DNA of 64,000 nucleotides from Aequorivita soesokkakensis (GCF_001641085.1 NZ_LXIE01000049.1:1-64000), one strand, 5' to 3'. Positions 9,599-19,052 are shown, numbered from the stretch's first letter. Numbers and translations are program-made. Notes: generated from the sequence alone by a model not told the origin.

Positions 9599-9689
9599 GT
9601 TTCAGGTTTCAGGTTTCAGGTTGCAGGTTGCAGGTTACAGGTTACAGTGTTAAGTGTTAAGTGTTAAGTGTTAAGTGTTAAGTGTTAAT
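9599..9689. repeat. Compound heptamer tandem array
   Basis: Seven GTTNCAG heptamers (GTTTCAG x3, GTTGCAG x2, GTTACAG x2) run directly into six TGTTAAG-type heptamers, the last ending in T. The array lies between ccoH and the SafE-like gene and codes for nothing recognisable. The constant 7-bp period suggests slippage. Confidence 0.9.
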
Positions 9690-9728
9690 TTAATAAAATT
9701 TCAAAATTTGAATGAAACCTAAACTTTT

Positions 9729-9776
9729 AAACTTCTCAACTCATAAACTTCTCAACTCATAAACTTCTCAACTCAT
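9729..9776. repeat. Three perfect 16-bp tandem repeats
   Basis: AAACTTCTCAACTCAT occurs three times head to tail without mismatch, a few bases after the ccoH stop on the minus strand. Together with the heptamer array it fills most of the ccoH-SafE gap. Confidence 0.9.
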
Positions 9777-9780
9777 CGAC

Positions 9781-10227
9781 TCAATAAACTATTTCCTTTT
9801 TATACAAATAATCCTCTCCTTCATAACTCCACTGCACGATCGTGTTCCAACGGCCGGCCACCAAACGTTTGTCAGGTATGAGCAAATTTGGACTTGAAAG
9901 CTTCAGCGGAAGTTGAAAATCCAGTTGTTTATTGGACGGCCTGTAAAGGAACACGGTGCCTTCTATTTTTGTGTAATCAATATTCTTCGGAAAGGTTAGC
10001 ATCCAACCTTCTGCAGTCTTTTCACCAGAAATATTGGTTTCTAGCGAATTTGAGTTTTCCTCGGCATCAAATTCTTTTTGAAAGACCATTTCCTTTTGAT
10101 AATATTGTTCGGTCACCAAATCATAATCATACTTTTTGTCGGTGCTTATTTTTATAACGAAATACAATATAAACGATATAAATAGCGCCATCCCAATCAC
10201 CAATCCAGTACCCCAATTTATTTTCAT
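9781..10227 (-). CDS. ccoH: FixH/CcoH-family oxidase assembly protein
   Basis: 148 aa with one N-terminal membrane helix (about residues 6-27) and a periplasmic beta-sandwich domain ending VAGRWNTIVQWSYEGEDYLYKKEI, typical of FixH. It follows ccoG by 14 nt, the usual gene order. CcoH stays with cbb3 oxidase during assembly in other bacteria and is needed for stability of the complex. Confidence 0.85.
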   Translation of the reverse strand: MKINWGTGLVIGMALFISFILYFVIKISTDKKYDYDLVTEQYYQKEMVFQKEFDAEENSNSLETNISGEKTAEGWMLTFPKNIDYTKIEGTVFLYRPSNKQLDFQLPLKLSSPNLLIPDKRLVAGRWNTIVQWSYEGEDYLYKKEIVY

Positions 10228-10241
10228 AACTTTTTTTTGAC

Positions 10242-11663
10242 TTATTTATAACTTCTCGGTCCAAGAAATGTAACGCTTGTGGTTTCAATTAAATCGTCAC
10301 CGCTGTAAACCTCAATTACTGCGCGGTTTTTATCGCCGCTTAGAGCTGAATTGTTAATTTCAATAAAGAGCGTTCCTTCTGCCAAATCTTGGGCAGGAAC
10401 GGTAATTTCTCCTTGTTTTACTGTATGTATGGTTCCTTTGGGAGATTTCAGCTTAAAGTGGATTTTTTCTATATTCCGCGTTGTCTTGTTCAACAATTTA
10501 TAGGTGAAAACATTGCTGATAATATTGTCTGCCTTGTGCTCATAAAGCTGGCCGGGAAGGCGCAGAATATTTGCTTCCACATCACTTCTTAAAAATAGCA
10601 TTCCCGTAAGCACGCCAATCAAAATAACCAAAACGGCTACGTAACCTTTTAATCGCGGTGTAAATTTAAATGGAACCTTTTTTTCTATATTCTCTTCGCT
10701 GGCATAACGAATCAATCCCTTCGGAAGATTTACGGCTTCCATTATACTATCACACTCGTCAATACAGGCTGTGCAGTTAACACATTCCAACTGTGTTCCA
10801 TTTCTGATATCGATGCCTGTTGGGCAAACATTTACACATTGAAAACAATCTATACAGTCTCCTTTTCCGGAAGCCTCACGGTCTTCGTTTTTCTTGAATT
10901 TTGCACGGCCCGCTTCTTTTTCGCCACGTTTATGATCATAGGCCACAACAATGGATTTAGTATCCAGCAAAACGCTTTGCAATCTACCGTATGGGCAAGC
11001 TATGATACAAACCTGCTCGCGAAACCACGCAAAGATGAAGTAGAATACCGCAGTAAAAATAATCAATGAAATTAGCGTACTTATGTGATCCAAAGGCCCT
11101 TCAAAAACATATTGTATTAGCCTATCACTACCTATAAAATAGGCCAGAAATATATTGGCGATCAAAAATGAAATGATAAAGAATATAGTCCATTTTAAAA
11201 CACGTTTCCTGATTTTTTCAGCATTCCAGGCCTGTTTGTCCAAACGAATTTGGGCGCCTCTGTCACCATCGATCCAATATTCTATTCTTCGAAAAACCAT
11301 TTCCATAAAAATAGTTTGGGGGCAAATCCATCCACAAAAAATTCTTCCGAAAGCAGCAGTAAAAAAAATGATGAAAACCACGCCGATAATCATCATTATC
11401 ACGAAAAGATAAAAATCCTGTGGCCAAAAAGGAAACCCAAAAATATTGAAACGGCGCTCTAGCAAATTAAACAGTAGAAACTGGTTGCCGTTAATTTTCA
11501 CAAAAGGTGCAGCAAACAAAAAAGCGAGCAGAAAATAACTTACATATTTTCTGTATTGATAAAGTTTGCCCGAAGGCTTTTTGGGATATACCCAAGCCCT
11601 TTTACCTTCTTCTGTCATTGTTCCGAGTGTGTCGCGGAACCTTTCGTTTTCTGGAGTATCCAA
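10242..11663 (-). CDS. ccoG: FixG/RdxA/CcoG polyferredoxin copper reductase
   Basis: 473 aa with about five membrane helices, a NapH-like core (FCGWICPQT and CIIACPYGR), and two ferredoxin clusters (CIDCFQCVNVCPTG and CVNCTACIDECD) near residues 265-310. A periplasmic Ig-like FixG C-terminal domain follows. CcoG reduces Cu(II) to Cu(I) for cbb3 oxidase assembly. The start is TTG: the segment MDTPENERFRDTLGT matches the conserved N-terminus of Bacteroidetes FixG proteins, while the first ATG would remove it. It lies between ccoP and ccoH. Confidence 0.93.
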   Translation of the reverse strand: MDTPENERFRDTLGTMTEEGKRAWVYPKKPSGKLYQYRKYVSYFLLAFLFAAPFVKINGNQFLLFNLLERRFNIFGFPFWPQDFYLFVIMMIIGVVFIIFFTAAFGRIFCGWICPQTIFMEMVFRRIEYWIDGDRGAQIRLDKQAWNAEKIRKRVLKWTIFFIISFLIANIFLAYFIGSDRLIQYVFEGPLDHISTLISLIIFTAVFYFIFAWFREQVCIIACPYGRLQSVLLDTKSIVVAYDHKRGEKEAGRAKFKKNEDREASGKGDCIDCFQCVNVCPTGIDIRNGTQLECVNCTACIDECDSIMEAVNLPKGLIRYASEENIEKKVPFKFTPRLKGYVAVLVILIGVLTGMLFLRSDVEANILRLPGQLYEHKADNIISNVFTYKLLNKTTRNIEKIHFKLKSPKGTIHTVKQGEITVPAQDLAEGTLFIEINNSALSGDKNRAVIEVYSGDDLIETTSVTFLGPRSYK

Positions 11664-11689
11664 CTTTGTTTTTTATATTTTGAGGCGTT

Positions 11690-12664
11690 CTATTTATCTA
11701 ATTCTATACCGTCTGAAACAGTATCATTGTTCGCTTCTGCTTGAGTTGAATCAATTTGTTTAACTTGTAAATTGTCAACGGGAGCATTTGCGTCAACCCA
11801 AATTTCACCTTCGGGAGCTTTTGGCTCAGCGGGTTTGGTACCGTGAAGGCTTAAAACATAACTAGCTACCTGCGCTATTTCACTCGGTTTAAGATCTGTT
11901 TTCCAAGGAATCATTCCTTTTCCGGCACGGCCACCTTCGCTAATGGTATGGAAAACATTTTTGATGCCACCACCCAAAATCCAATAATCATCCGTAAGGT
12001 TTGGGCCTATCCCCCCACCGCCATCATCTTTATGACAGGCTACGCAGTTTGCGGTAAAGACCGCTTTTCCAGCAGCAAGATCGGAAGGTTCCGTCAATAA
12101 TTCTACCGTTTCTGCGTCAATTAAATCTTTGTTGTTTTTCTTAAACTCTGCTATTTCCTTATCTGCAATTGCTACTTCAGTTTCGTATTCGTCTATTTGG
12201 GTTGGGCCGTCAAACACTTCATAATACACAAAATACACAACCGCGAAAACAATTGTAATATAGAAAAGAGATGTCCACCAAGGCGGAAGTTTGTTGTCCA
12301 ACTCGCGAATACCGTCATAATTATGATCCAAAACAATTTCCTGTTCGCTTTCAATAGGCTTGGCGCCGAGCATTTCGGTATATTTTCTTTTAAACCACCC
12401 AAAACGCTTTTGTTGGCGCAACGTTTCGGCAGCTACATAACGTGACTTGGCTTCTTCACTAAGGCCATTATAAAGAATGCGCTGCAATGCTGCTGCAATA
12501 ATTTCCATAGCAATGGCGAAAAAAAACACCATTCCCAACACTGCCCAAATAATTGGATATTTTAATATTGCCCATTCTTCACCCGAATCAACCGTGATTT
12601 CCAGTAGAAAAAAAGCAAGGATCATAAAGCCGATGACTCTTAAATATGAGGCTGTGGTTTTCAT
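11690..12664 (-). CDS. ccoP: cbb3 oxidase subunit III CcoP, single-heme form
   Basis: 324 aa. Two hydrophobic N-terminal spans and the NKLPPWWTSLFYITIVFAV helix, a CcoP hallmark, are followed by a cytochrome c domain with CVACH and a distal methionine in GKGMIPWK. Only one CxxCH is present, whereas textbook CcoP has two; the stretch where the other domain would be is short and charged. The protein carries electrons from c-type donors to CcoO and CcoN. Its ATG overlaps the ccoQ stop (ATGA), indicating coupling. Confidence 0.93.
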   Translation of the reverse strand: MKTTASYLRVIGFMILAFFLLEITVDSGEEWAILKYPIIWAVLGMVFFFAIAMEIIAAALQRILYNGLSEEAKSRYVAAETLRQQKRFGWFKRKYTEMLGAKPIESEQEIVLDHNYDGIRELDNKLPPWWTSLFYITIVFAVVYFVYYEVFDGPTQIDEYETEVAIADKEIAEFKKNNKDLIDAETVELLTEPSDLAAGKAVFTANCVACHKDDGGGGIGPNLTDDYWILGGGIKNVFHTISEGGRAGKGMIPWKTDLKPSEIAQVASYVLSLHGTKPAEPKAPEGEIWVDANAPVDNLQVKQIDSTQAEANNDTVSDGIELDK

Positions 12665-12858
12665 AACAATTCGTCGTTTTGGTTGTTAGTATCATTTTCC
12701 AATGGAATATTGCTCACTTCTGTAATATGGTCTTTTTTGGCTGTGATTACCCAATAAAAAAGCACCACAAAGAAGACGAAGAATATTAAAAGTGAAATCA
12801 TTGGATATATTTGAACATTATCTATGTTTTCGAGGTTTCCTTTTACAAATTTCAACAT
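12661..12858 (-). CDS. ccoQ: CcoQ-like small subunit of cbb3 oxidase
   Basis: 65 aa with one membrane helix (about residues 18-40) ending FYWVITAKKDHI, a tail form common in CcoQ. It sits 2 nt after ccoNO and overlaps ccoP by 4 nt. CcoQ stabilises the complex. Identification rests on size, helix and position rather than on a conserved catalytic motif. Confidence 0.75.
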   Translation of the reverse strand: MLKFVKGNLENIDNVQIYPMISLLIFFVFFVVLFYWVITAKKDHITEVSNIPLENDTNNQNDELL

Positions 12859-12860
12859 GG

Positions 12861-15062
12861 CTATTCGTTTTTGGCCGAAGCATCTTCGGTGGTTTCTACT
12901 TTAATATCAGTTCCCAAACGCTGCAAATAAGCAATCAATGCAACAATTTCACGGTTTTTCATGTCTATGAATTCTTCACCGTTTTCTTGTGCATATTTTT
13001 TATCGGCTTCATACGTTTTCGCAAAATCTGGATCTCCATAAAGGTTCTTTTCTATTTTTTCGCCCTGCTCATCCATCAATGTTTGGGCATTTGCAATTTC
13101 TTCTTCAGTATAAGGCACGCCCAAAGAAACCATAGCCCGCATTTTTGCTTCTGTGTCAGATTTATCCAATTCGGAAGTTATCAACCAATTATAGCGCGGC
13201 ATTATAGAACCAGAAGATATGGCTTGCGGATCGTACATGTGGTTTAAGTGCCAAGTGTCTGAATACTTTCCACCCACGCGGTGCAGATCGGGTCCTGTAC
13301 GTTTACTTCCCCAAAGGAATGGGTGGTCATATACATATTCTCCAGATTTTGAATATTCGCCATAGCGTTCCACTTCGCTCCTAAAAGGACGAATCATCTG
13401 CGAATGACAGTTCACACAACCTTCGCGTATATATATATCACGACCTTCCAATTCCAAAGGTGTATAAGGTTTCACGCTGGAAATTTTCGGCACGTAATCA
13501 TCCACCATCAACGAAGGAATAATCTGTACGGCACCTCCAATCAAAATGGCAATAGTTGCGTAAATCGTTAATTTAACCGGACGACGCTCTAACCAAGTGT
13601 GCCATCCTTCGCCAGCGGTTTGTTTTTTGGTTACTGGAGTTAACGGAGCCGCTTCGGCAAGTTCGTCCGTAACTTTGCTGCCTTTTCTGGCTGTCATTAC
13701 AATATTATAAAGCAGAATAAATGCACCTGTTATATAAAGTGTTCCCCCAATGGCGCGCATCCAGTAAAATGGCATGATTTGGGTTACCGTTTCAAGGAAG
13801 TTTGGATATTTAAGTGTTCCATCGGGATCAAACTGATTCCACATAGAAGATTGCATAAATCCTGCAACATACATTGGTAGCGCATACATTATGATACCCA
13901 AAGTACCGATCCAGAAATGTGCGTTTGCCAGTTTAATGGAGTATAATTTTGTCTTGAAAAGCCTTGGAACCAACCAATAGACCATACCAAAAGTCAGGAA
14001 TCCATTCCAAGCAAGTGCTCCAACGTGTACGTGCGCAATAATCCAATCACTAAAGTGGGCAATTGCATTTACGTTTTTGAGCGAAAGCATTGGGCCTTCA
14101 AAAGTTGCCATCCCGTAGCCAGTAATAGCCACAACCATAAATTTCAAAACTGGATCAACACGTACTTTATCCCAAGCGCCACGAAGCGTTAAAAGACCGT
14201 TGATCATACCACCCCAAGACGGAGCCAAAAGCATTACCGAAAAGGCAACGCCCAAGTTCTGCGCCCATTCCGGAAGCGCGGTGTACAACAAGTGGTGCGG
14301 ACCTGCCCAGATATAAATAAAGATCAAAGACCAAAAGTGAACGATAGAAAGTCGGTAGGAATATACCGGTCTGTTTGCCGCTTTCGGTACAAAATAATAC
14401 ATCAACCCTAGGAAAGGAGTTGTAAGGAAAAACGCTACCGCATTATGCCCATACCACCATTGCACCAACGCATCCTGTACGCCAGCATACATTGAATAAC
14501 TTTTTAAAGCAGTTACGGGAATGGCCATACTGTTCACAATATGCAAAACGGCTACGGTCACCCAAGTTCCCAAGTAGAACCAAAGCGCAACGTAAAGATG
14601 GCGTTGGCGTCTTTTCACCATTGTCATAATCAAGTTCACACCAAAAGCTACCCAGATTACTGCAATTGCAACGTCAAAAGGCCACTCTAGCTCAGCATAT
14701 TCCTTTGATGTGGTATAACCCAATGGCAACGTAATGGCAGCACCAACAATAATGGCTTGCCAACCCCAGAAGTTTAAATTACTTAAAAAGTCGCTCCACA
14801 TACGTGCCTTCAGCAACCGTTGCGAAGAATAATAAACCCCTGCGAAAATTGCGTTCCCAACAAAAGCAAAAATAACGGCGTTGGTGTGCAACGGTCTCAA
14901 ACGACCAAAACTTAGCCAGGAAATACCTTCCGTCATATTAGGGAACAAAAACAAAAAAGCCAGAAATAAGCCAACACTCATCCCGATGAGTCCCCAAAAA
15001 ATGGTCGCATTGATGAATTTTTTGACAATCTGGTTGTCGTAGTAAAACTGTTCTGTTTGCAT
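12861..15062 (-). CDS. ccoNO: Fused cbb3 cytochrome oxidase subunits I and II (CcoN-CcoO)
   Basis: 733 aa. The first 490 residues or so form the CcoN heme-copper core: WWYGHNAVAFF holds the CuB histidine and IIAHVHVGALAWNG the heme histidines. After a link near residue 500 the CcoO module follows: an anchor helix, then GCVNCHSQMIRPF and the surrounding CcoO pattern. The fusion of the catalytic and monoheme subunits is known from Bacteroidetes. The enzyme reduces oxygen with high affinity and pumps protons, so it suits microaerobic growth beside denitrification. It follows ccoS by 13 nt. Confidence 0.96.
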   Translation of the reverse strand: MQTEQFYYDNQIVKKFINATIFWGLIGMSVGLFLAFLFLFPNMTEGISWLSFGRLRPLHTNAVIFAFVGNAIFAGVYYSSQRLLKARMWSDFLSNLNFWGWQAIIVGAAITLPLGYTTSKEYAELEWPFDVAIAVIWVAFGVNLIMTMVKRRQRHLYVALWFYLGTWVTVAVLHIVNSMAIPVTALKSYSMYAGVQDALVQWWYGHNAVAFFLTTPFLGLMYYFVPKAANRPVYSYRLSIVHFWSLIFIYIWAGPHHLLYTALPEWAQNLGVAFSVMLLAPSWGGMINGLLTLRGAWDKVRVDPVLKFMVVAITGYGMATFEGPMLSLKNVNAIAHFSDWIIAHVHVGALAWNGFLTFGMVYWLVPRLFKTKLYSIKLANAHFWIGTLGIIMYALPMYVAGFMQSSMWNQFDPDGTLKYPNFLETVTQIMPFYWMRAIGGTLYITGAFILLYNIVMTARKGSKVTDELAEAAPLTPVTKKQTAGEGWHTWLERRPVKLTIYATIAILIGGAVQIIPSLMVDDYVPKISSVKPYTPLELEGRDIYIREGCVNCHSQMIRPFRSEVERYGEYSKSGEYVYDHPFLWGSKRTGPDLHRVGGKYSDTWHLNHMYDPQAISSGSIMPRYNWLITSELDKSDTEAKMRAMVSLGVPYTEEEIANAQTLMDEQGEKIEKNLYGDPDFAKTYEADKKYAQENGEEFIDMKNREIVALIAYLQRLGTDIKVETTEDASAKNE

Positions 15063-15075
15063 AGAATTAATGGAA

Positions 15076-15282
15076 TTATTTTTTTGAATTGGTTATTTTT
15101 TCTTTTGAAGTTTCACTTTTTATGGAACCACCTTCTTTTACAAGTTCATCTTCAAAAAGCATTCTTACGGAAGGTGTATAGGTATCATCATATTGTCCTT
15201 TTCTTACCGAAACAATAAACAGCACAAAAAAGACGATCGCTACAAAAACGCTGATTGCCAGAAGCATATAAATGATGTTCAT
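15076..15282 (-). CDS. ccoS: CcoS, cbb3 oxidase maturation protein
   Basis: 68 aa with an N-terminal helix (IYMLLAISVFVAIVFFVLFI) and the RKGQYDD motif that defines CcoS, followed by a hydrophilic tail. CcoS is needed for cofactor insertion into CcoN. It is first in the ccoSNOQPGH transcript; its promoter overlaps the end of ccoI. Confidence 0.9.
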   Translation of the reverse strand: MNIIYMLLAISVFVAIVFFVLFIVSVRKGQYDDTYTPSVRMLFEDELVKEGGSIKSETSKEKITNSKK

Positions 15283-15299
15283 ACCTGAAATTTATAGTT

Positions 15300-15342
15300 C
15301 AAAAATATTATTGCAAGAGGCCTTAAAATATGACATCCGTCA
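15300..15342 (-). promoter_or_regulatory. FNR/FixK-type site plus -7 box for ccoS-NOQPGH
   Basis: On the minus strand TGACGGATGTCA (15331-15342) is followed after 23 nt by TATTTTTG (15300-15307), a perfect TAnnTTTG. The leader would be 13 nt. The left half-site contains the TGA stop codon of ccoI, so the promoter is built into the gene junction. Confidence 0.8.
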
Positions 15343-17751
15343 ACTTTGCTTATTTATATCCATTCTTAATTTCTTCCCAATATATTGTGTGGCGATTGTG
15401 GTAAAAACAACAATACTAATGGAACTCAAAGGCATCAAAATAGCCGCAACTACTGGTTTTAAATGTCCCGTTACCGCAAACGACAAACCAACCAAGTTGT
15501 AAAACAGGGAAAGCAGGAATGCCCATTTTATAATCTGCACACCTTTTTTTGAAAAATTCAAATAATCGCCAATCTTTTTGAATTGGGAAGCGTCCAAAAT
15601 TCCATCACAAGCGGGTGAAAAAACGTTTGTGTTTTCTGAAACAACAAACCCTACATTACTTTGCTTCAAAGCTCCGGCATCGTTCAGTCCATCGCCTATC
15701 ATCAAAACTTGCTTTCCGTTCTGCTGAAGGTTTTTTATAAAATTGAGTTTATCATCCGGTTTTTGGTTGAAATGGAGTTTTGTGCCTTTTGGCAGCAGCG
15801 CTTCCAAACGTTCGCGCTCGCCTTCGTTGTCGCCGGAAAGCACGATTACTTCCTTATCGGTTCCCAGCTGTTTAAAAATCTGCGCAACGCCTTTTCTGTA
15901 TTCGCTGTTGAAAATATAACAACCTTTATAAACCCTATTGGCGCTGATGTGAACGGTGGTCCTATTTTTAAATTCTGAATTGGTTTCATCAGAAAACCCA
16001 ACAAATTCATACGAACCCACTTTTATTGAATTGTGATTGAAAGTTGCGGTAATCCCCTTCCCTACTTCTTCCTCAAAATCGTCCAAGGTTTGGATGTCAT
16101 TTTTGTCGAGAATATTGTAAAGCGAACGGCTCAAAGGGTGGCTGGAAGCGCGAAGTGTGCTGGTGAGCAGTTGTTTTTCTTCAGCAGAAAGCGCGACACC
16201 TTCATAAGTAATCAGGTTTTTTTGGTTTGTTGTCAACGTTCCGGTTTTGTCAAAAACTACGGTATCCAACTTCGCCATTTGCTCGATTACGGAAGCTTCC
16301 TTTAAATATAATTTTTCCCTTCCGAAGATTCGAAGCACGTTGCCCAAAGTGAAGGGTGCCGCAAGCGCAATGGCGCACGGACAGGCAACAATTAAAACCG
16401 AAGTGAACACATTAAAAGCTTTTGAAGGATCAACCATCAACCAAAAAATGGTGGAAATAAAGGCAATGGAAAGCAATACGACGGTAAAACGCTTGCTGAT
16501 ATTATCGGTTATATTTTCAAAAACGCCCGTTTTATCCTTGCTGAAAACGTCGTTGCTCCAAAGTTGCGTTAAGTAACTTTGGGCCACGGGTTTTAAAACC
16601 TCAACCTCTAAAATTCCTGCCTGTTGCTTGCCCCCCGCGAAGAGTTTGTCGCCGCTTTGTTTGGAAATTGGCTCAGCTTCGCCCGTAACGAAACTGTAAT
16701 CTATCAGCGCATTTCCTTTTATCAAAATGGCATCGACGGGAATTATTTCATTATTTCGAATTAATAATCTATCGCCTTTTTTTACGGTGTAAACTTCAGC
16801 TTGCTCCTCCACCGTTTTCCCCTCGGAATTTTTAAAAAGTCGCGTAACGGCAATGGGAAAATAGGATTTGTAATCGCGCTCAAAAGAGAGATAGCTGTAG
16901 GTTTTCTGCTGAAAAAATTTCCCAAGCAATAAAAAGAAAACCAAGCCCGAGAGGCTGTCAAAAAAACCAGTGCCCAAATTGAAAACAATGTCAATCGTAC
17001 TTCGTATAAAAAGAACGGCAATTCCCAAAGCGATTGGCACGTCTATATTCAAAATTTTGGAACGCAGACCTTTGTATGCCGAAACAAAATAACCACTTCC
17101 CGAATAAAAGACCACGGGCAGCGAAAACGCAAACATCAGCCAGCGGAAAAAGGGCTTAAATTGGTCGAGCCAAAATTCGGAATGTTCAAAATATTCGGGG
17201 AAGGAAAGAAACATGATGTTTCCAAAGGCGAAGCCAGCTATTCCCAATTTATAAATCAGGCTTCGGTTTATGTTTTTCTCCTTTTTATCGGAATCGTCCA
17301 ATGAAATGTAGGGTTCGTAACCAATTCGGCTTAAAAGAATTACTAAATTTTTCAGCGAATTCTCTTCGGCAGAAAAGGTTATCCGAACCGTTTTTTCCGG
17401 AAAATTTACCTGTGAGGATTTTACGGAAGGATTTAGTTTATTAAGATTTTCAAGAATCCAAATACAACTGCTGCAATGGATGGAAGGGATTAAAAAAGAA
17501 ACGATTTGTGTAGTTCCGTCGTTAAATTCGAGCAGTTTTTCAACAATGGTTTCATTGTCGAGAAAGTCATATTTGCCAGCAATTTCCTTTGGGGAAATGC
17601 CGGGGTTTTTTTCAAGATCGTAATAATAGCTTAAATCGTTATCGTGCAGAATATCGTAAACGGTTTTGCAGCCGTGGCAGCAGAACGATTTTTCATCGTG
17701 CTTAATTTCAACGTCCAAACACGCATCACCGCAGTGGAAACAGTTTACCAT
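15340..17751 (-). CDS. ccoI: Copper-translocating P-type ATPase CcoI/FixI
   Basis: 803 aa. An N-terminal cysteine cluster (CFHCGDAC and CCHGCKTVY, residues 4-31) precedes a heavy-metal domain with CSSC, then the P1B ATPase core: CPCAIALAAPF in the membrane, the phosphorylated DKTGTLT and the GDGLNDAGALKQSNVG hinge. It exports copper towards the periplasm for cbb3 oxidase assembly and perhaps also for NirK and NosZ. A TTG one codon upstream is open, but the ATG at 17751 is preferred. It has its own FNR-type promoter separate from that of ccoS. Confidence 0.95.
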   Translation of the reverse strand: MVNCFHCGDACLDVEIKHDEKSFCCHGCKTVYDILHDNDLSYYYDLEKNPGISPKEIAGKYDFLDNETIVEKLLEFNDGTTQIVSFLIPSIHCSSCIWILENLNKLNPSVKSSQVNFPEKTVRITFSAEENSLKNLVILLSRIGYEPYISLDDSDKKEKNINRSLIYKLGIAGFAFGNIMFLSFPEYFEHSEFWLDQFKPFFRWLMFAFSLPVVFYSGSGYFVSAYKGLRSKILNIDVPIALGIAVLFIRSTIDIVFNLGTGFFDSLSGLVFFLLLGKFFQQKTYSYLSFERDYKSYFPIAVTRLFKNSEGKTVEEQAEVYTVKKGDRLLIRNNEIIPVDAILIKGNALIDYSFVTGEAEPISKQSGDKLFAGGKQQAGILEVEVLKPVAQSYLTQLWSNDVFSKDKTGVFENITDNISKRFTVVLLSIAFISTIFWLMVDPSKAFNVFTSVLIVACPCAIALAAPFTLGNVLRIFGREKLYLKEASVIEQMAKLDTVVFDKTGTLTTNQKNLITYEGVALSAEEKQLLTSTLRASSHPLSRSLYNILDKNDIQTLDDFEEEVGKGITATFNHNSIKVGSYEFVGFSDETNSEFKNRTTVHISANRVYKGCYIFNSEYRKGVAQIFKQLGTDKEVIVLSGDNEGERERLEALLPKGTKLHFNQKPDDKLNFIKNLQQNGKQVLMIGDGLNDAGALKQSNVGFVVSENTNVFSPACDGILDASQFKKIGDYLNFSKKGVQIIKWAFLLSLFYNLVGLSFAVTGHLKPVVAAILMPLSSISIVVFTTIATQYIGKKLRMDINKQS

Positions 17752-17781
17752 CAATCTAAAATTTGCTCGTTATACCTGCTG

Positions 17782-17824
17782 CAAAGGTTGGGAATGATTG
17801 TGGTTTGAAAAATGACAAATGTCA
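17782..17824 (-). promoter_or_regulatory. FNR/FixK-type site plus -7 box for ccoI
   Basis: TGACATTTGTCA on the minus strand (17813-17824) is followed after 23 nt by AACCTTTG (17782-17789), five of six matches. The leader to the ATG at 17751 would be 26 nt. Confidence 0.75.
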
Positions 17825-17829
17825 GTTTT

Positions 17830-17857
17830 GATTTACGATTTACGATTTACGATTTTA
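17830..17857. repeat. GATTTAC heptamer tandem repeat overlapping a gene end
   Basis: GATTTAC occurs three times, then GATTTTA. The repeat encodes the last residues and stop codon of the membrane protein at 17833-19047, so a change in copy number would change that protein's C-terminus. Confidence 0.85.
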
Positions 17858-19047
17858 AAATTTCCAAAAAATAAAATTCCTACCGAAATGGGGAAAAGAC
17901 AACTTAGTATTGCGAGACATACGTAATAATGTTGAAAAAATGGGAGACTGATCCAAAACGCAATTGCTTTGTAAAATATAAGCGATTCCGTAGTCACAAA
18001 TGCCAAAAGGAAAATAGAAACGAAACTTTTTGGAAGGCGTAGCAATTTAAAATAATTCAAAAAAGCCAGCAATGTTGTGATTACAATTCCGAGGAAAACC
18101 AGGTGTAAATAGCCGATTACAAAATCTTTCAGTTGAAAAGCCAGATTGGCGATATAGGGAAATGCCGAAAAAAGTTGCATCACTAATTTCAGAACCATTA
18201 AACTTCCGGCGATTTTCAGAAGAAAAAAAGCCCTGGGAGCAATGGATTTTTTCAAAATTGGAAAGTGTTTCTTTAGCAAAAGATATAATTCATAAAAGGC
18301 TAAAACTTGCGCCACCGCTCCAACTAATCCGAATAAGTAAAAAATGACTGGCGGATGAAACCACAGCACAGAAAGGAAAACGGTAAATAATACCCCGAAA
18401 TTTATAAGAAGGAAAAAAGATTTCAATTTTTGGGGATTGAAAACAATTCCCTTTTCCTCAAAAATATAAAAGAGAACGCCCAAAAGCGCCAAAATAAACC
18501 AGCCGTTATACTGAAAATGCAGGTAGAAATAAATAGAGGTTTTGTACCAAATGGATTCGGGGCCCAAAGTAGCCATTACCCCGCCAATAGCCCACGGCCC
18601 AATGCTGGAATAAACGAGGTATAAAAGCGCAGTTTTTATAAGTTTCCACGAAAAGCGATTTTTAAATTTCCGCGGAATATTTTTCATCGCAAACCACGAA
18701 ATCCAATAGGACGCGAACAAGAAAAGTGTGGAAAAAATGATGGAAAATAGTGCGTACCCTTGAATTGGAAAGGTTACCAACATTCCAATAATGCAGATGT
18801 TTGTAAAGATGAAAATGTGTTTGTAAAGGTTTGGTTTTTGCGCTTCGGAAAGGAAAATTTTATAAATCAAGGTCGTCAATCCCAAATAAATCCAGCCCAA
18901 CAATGCCGTATGTGAATGGGCGTGCAGGATAAATTTATAATTAAGCTGAATTGGGGTTACAAAGAAAAACCGAAGCAATACACCCATTAATGCTACAATT
19001 AAGAAATATCCCAACGCAATGCCAATATGTTTTTTTAAGTCTAACAA
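17833..19047 (-). CDS. Polytopic membrane protein, distantly heme-copper oxidase subunit I-like
   Basis: 404 aa with about eleven or twelve hydrophobic segments. HAHSHTALLGWIYLG in the second helix and YLHFQYNGWFILALLG near residue 175 resemble histidine motifs of cbb3/NorB-like subunit I and NnrS-type proteins. The other catalytic histidines of true oxidases are not evident, so it may bind heme without being an oxidase. It lies between ccoI and ric, both FNR-type regulated. No ATG is available near the start; the TTG at 19047 begins a sensible first helix, and a terminator-like hairpin ends 6 nt before it. Function unknown, probably linked to NO or oxygen respiration. Confidence 0.6.
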   Translation of the reverse strand: MLDLKKHIGIALGYFLIVALMGVLLRFFFVTPIQLNYKFILHAHSHTALLGWIYLGLTTLIYKIFLSEAQKPNLYKHIFIFTNICIIGMLVTFPIQGYALFSIIFSTLFLFASYWISWFAMKNIPRKFKNRFSWKLIKTALLYLVYSSIGPWAIGGVMATLGPESIWYKTSIYFYLHFQYNGWFILALLGVLFYIFEEKGIVFNPQKLKSFFLLINFGVLFTVFLSVLWFHPPVIFYLFGLVGAVAQVLAFYELYLLLKKHFPILKKSIAPRAFFLLKIAGSLMVLKLVMQLFSAFPYIANLAFQLKDFVIGYLHLVFLGIVITTLLAFLNYFKLLRLPKSFVSIFLLAFVTTESLIFYKAIAFWISLPFFQHYYVCLAILSCLFPISVGILFFGNFKIVNRKS

Positions 19048-19052
19048 GCTTT

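Noticed and set aside
12792-13247. 151-codon open frame on the plus strand opposite ccoQ and ccoNO
   Set aside because: It is antisense to strongly conserved oxidase genes and its Phe/Cys/His-rich translation has no domain.
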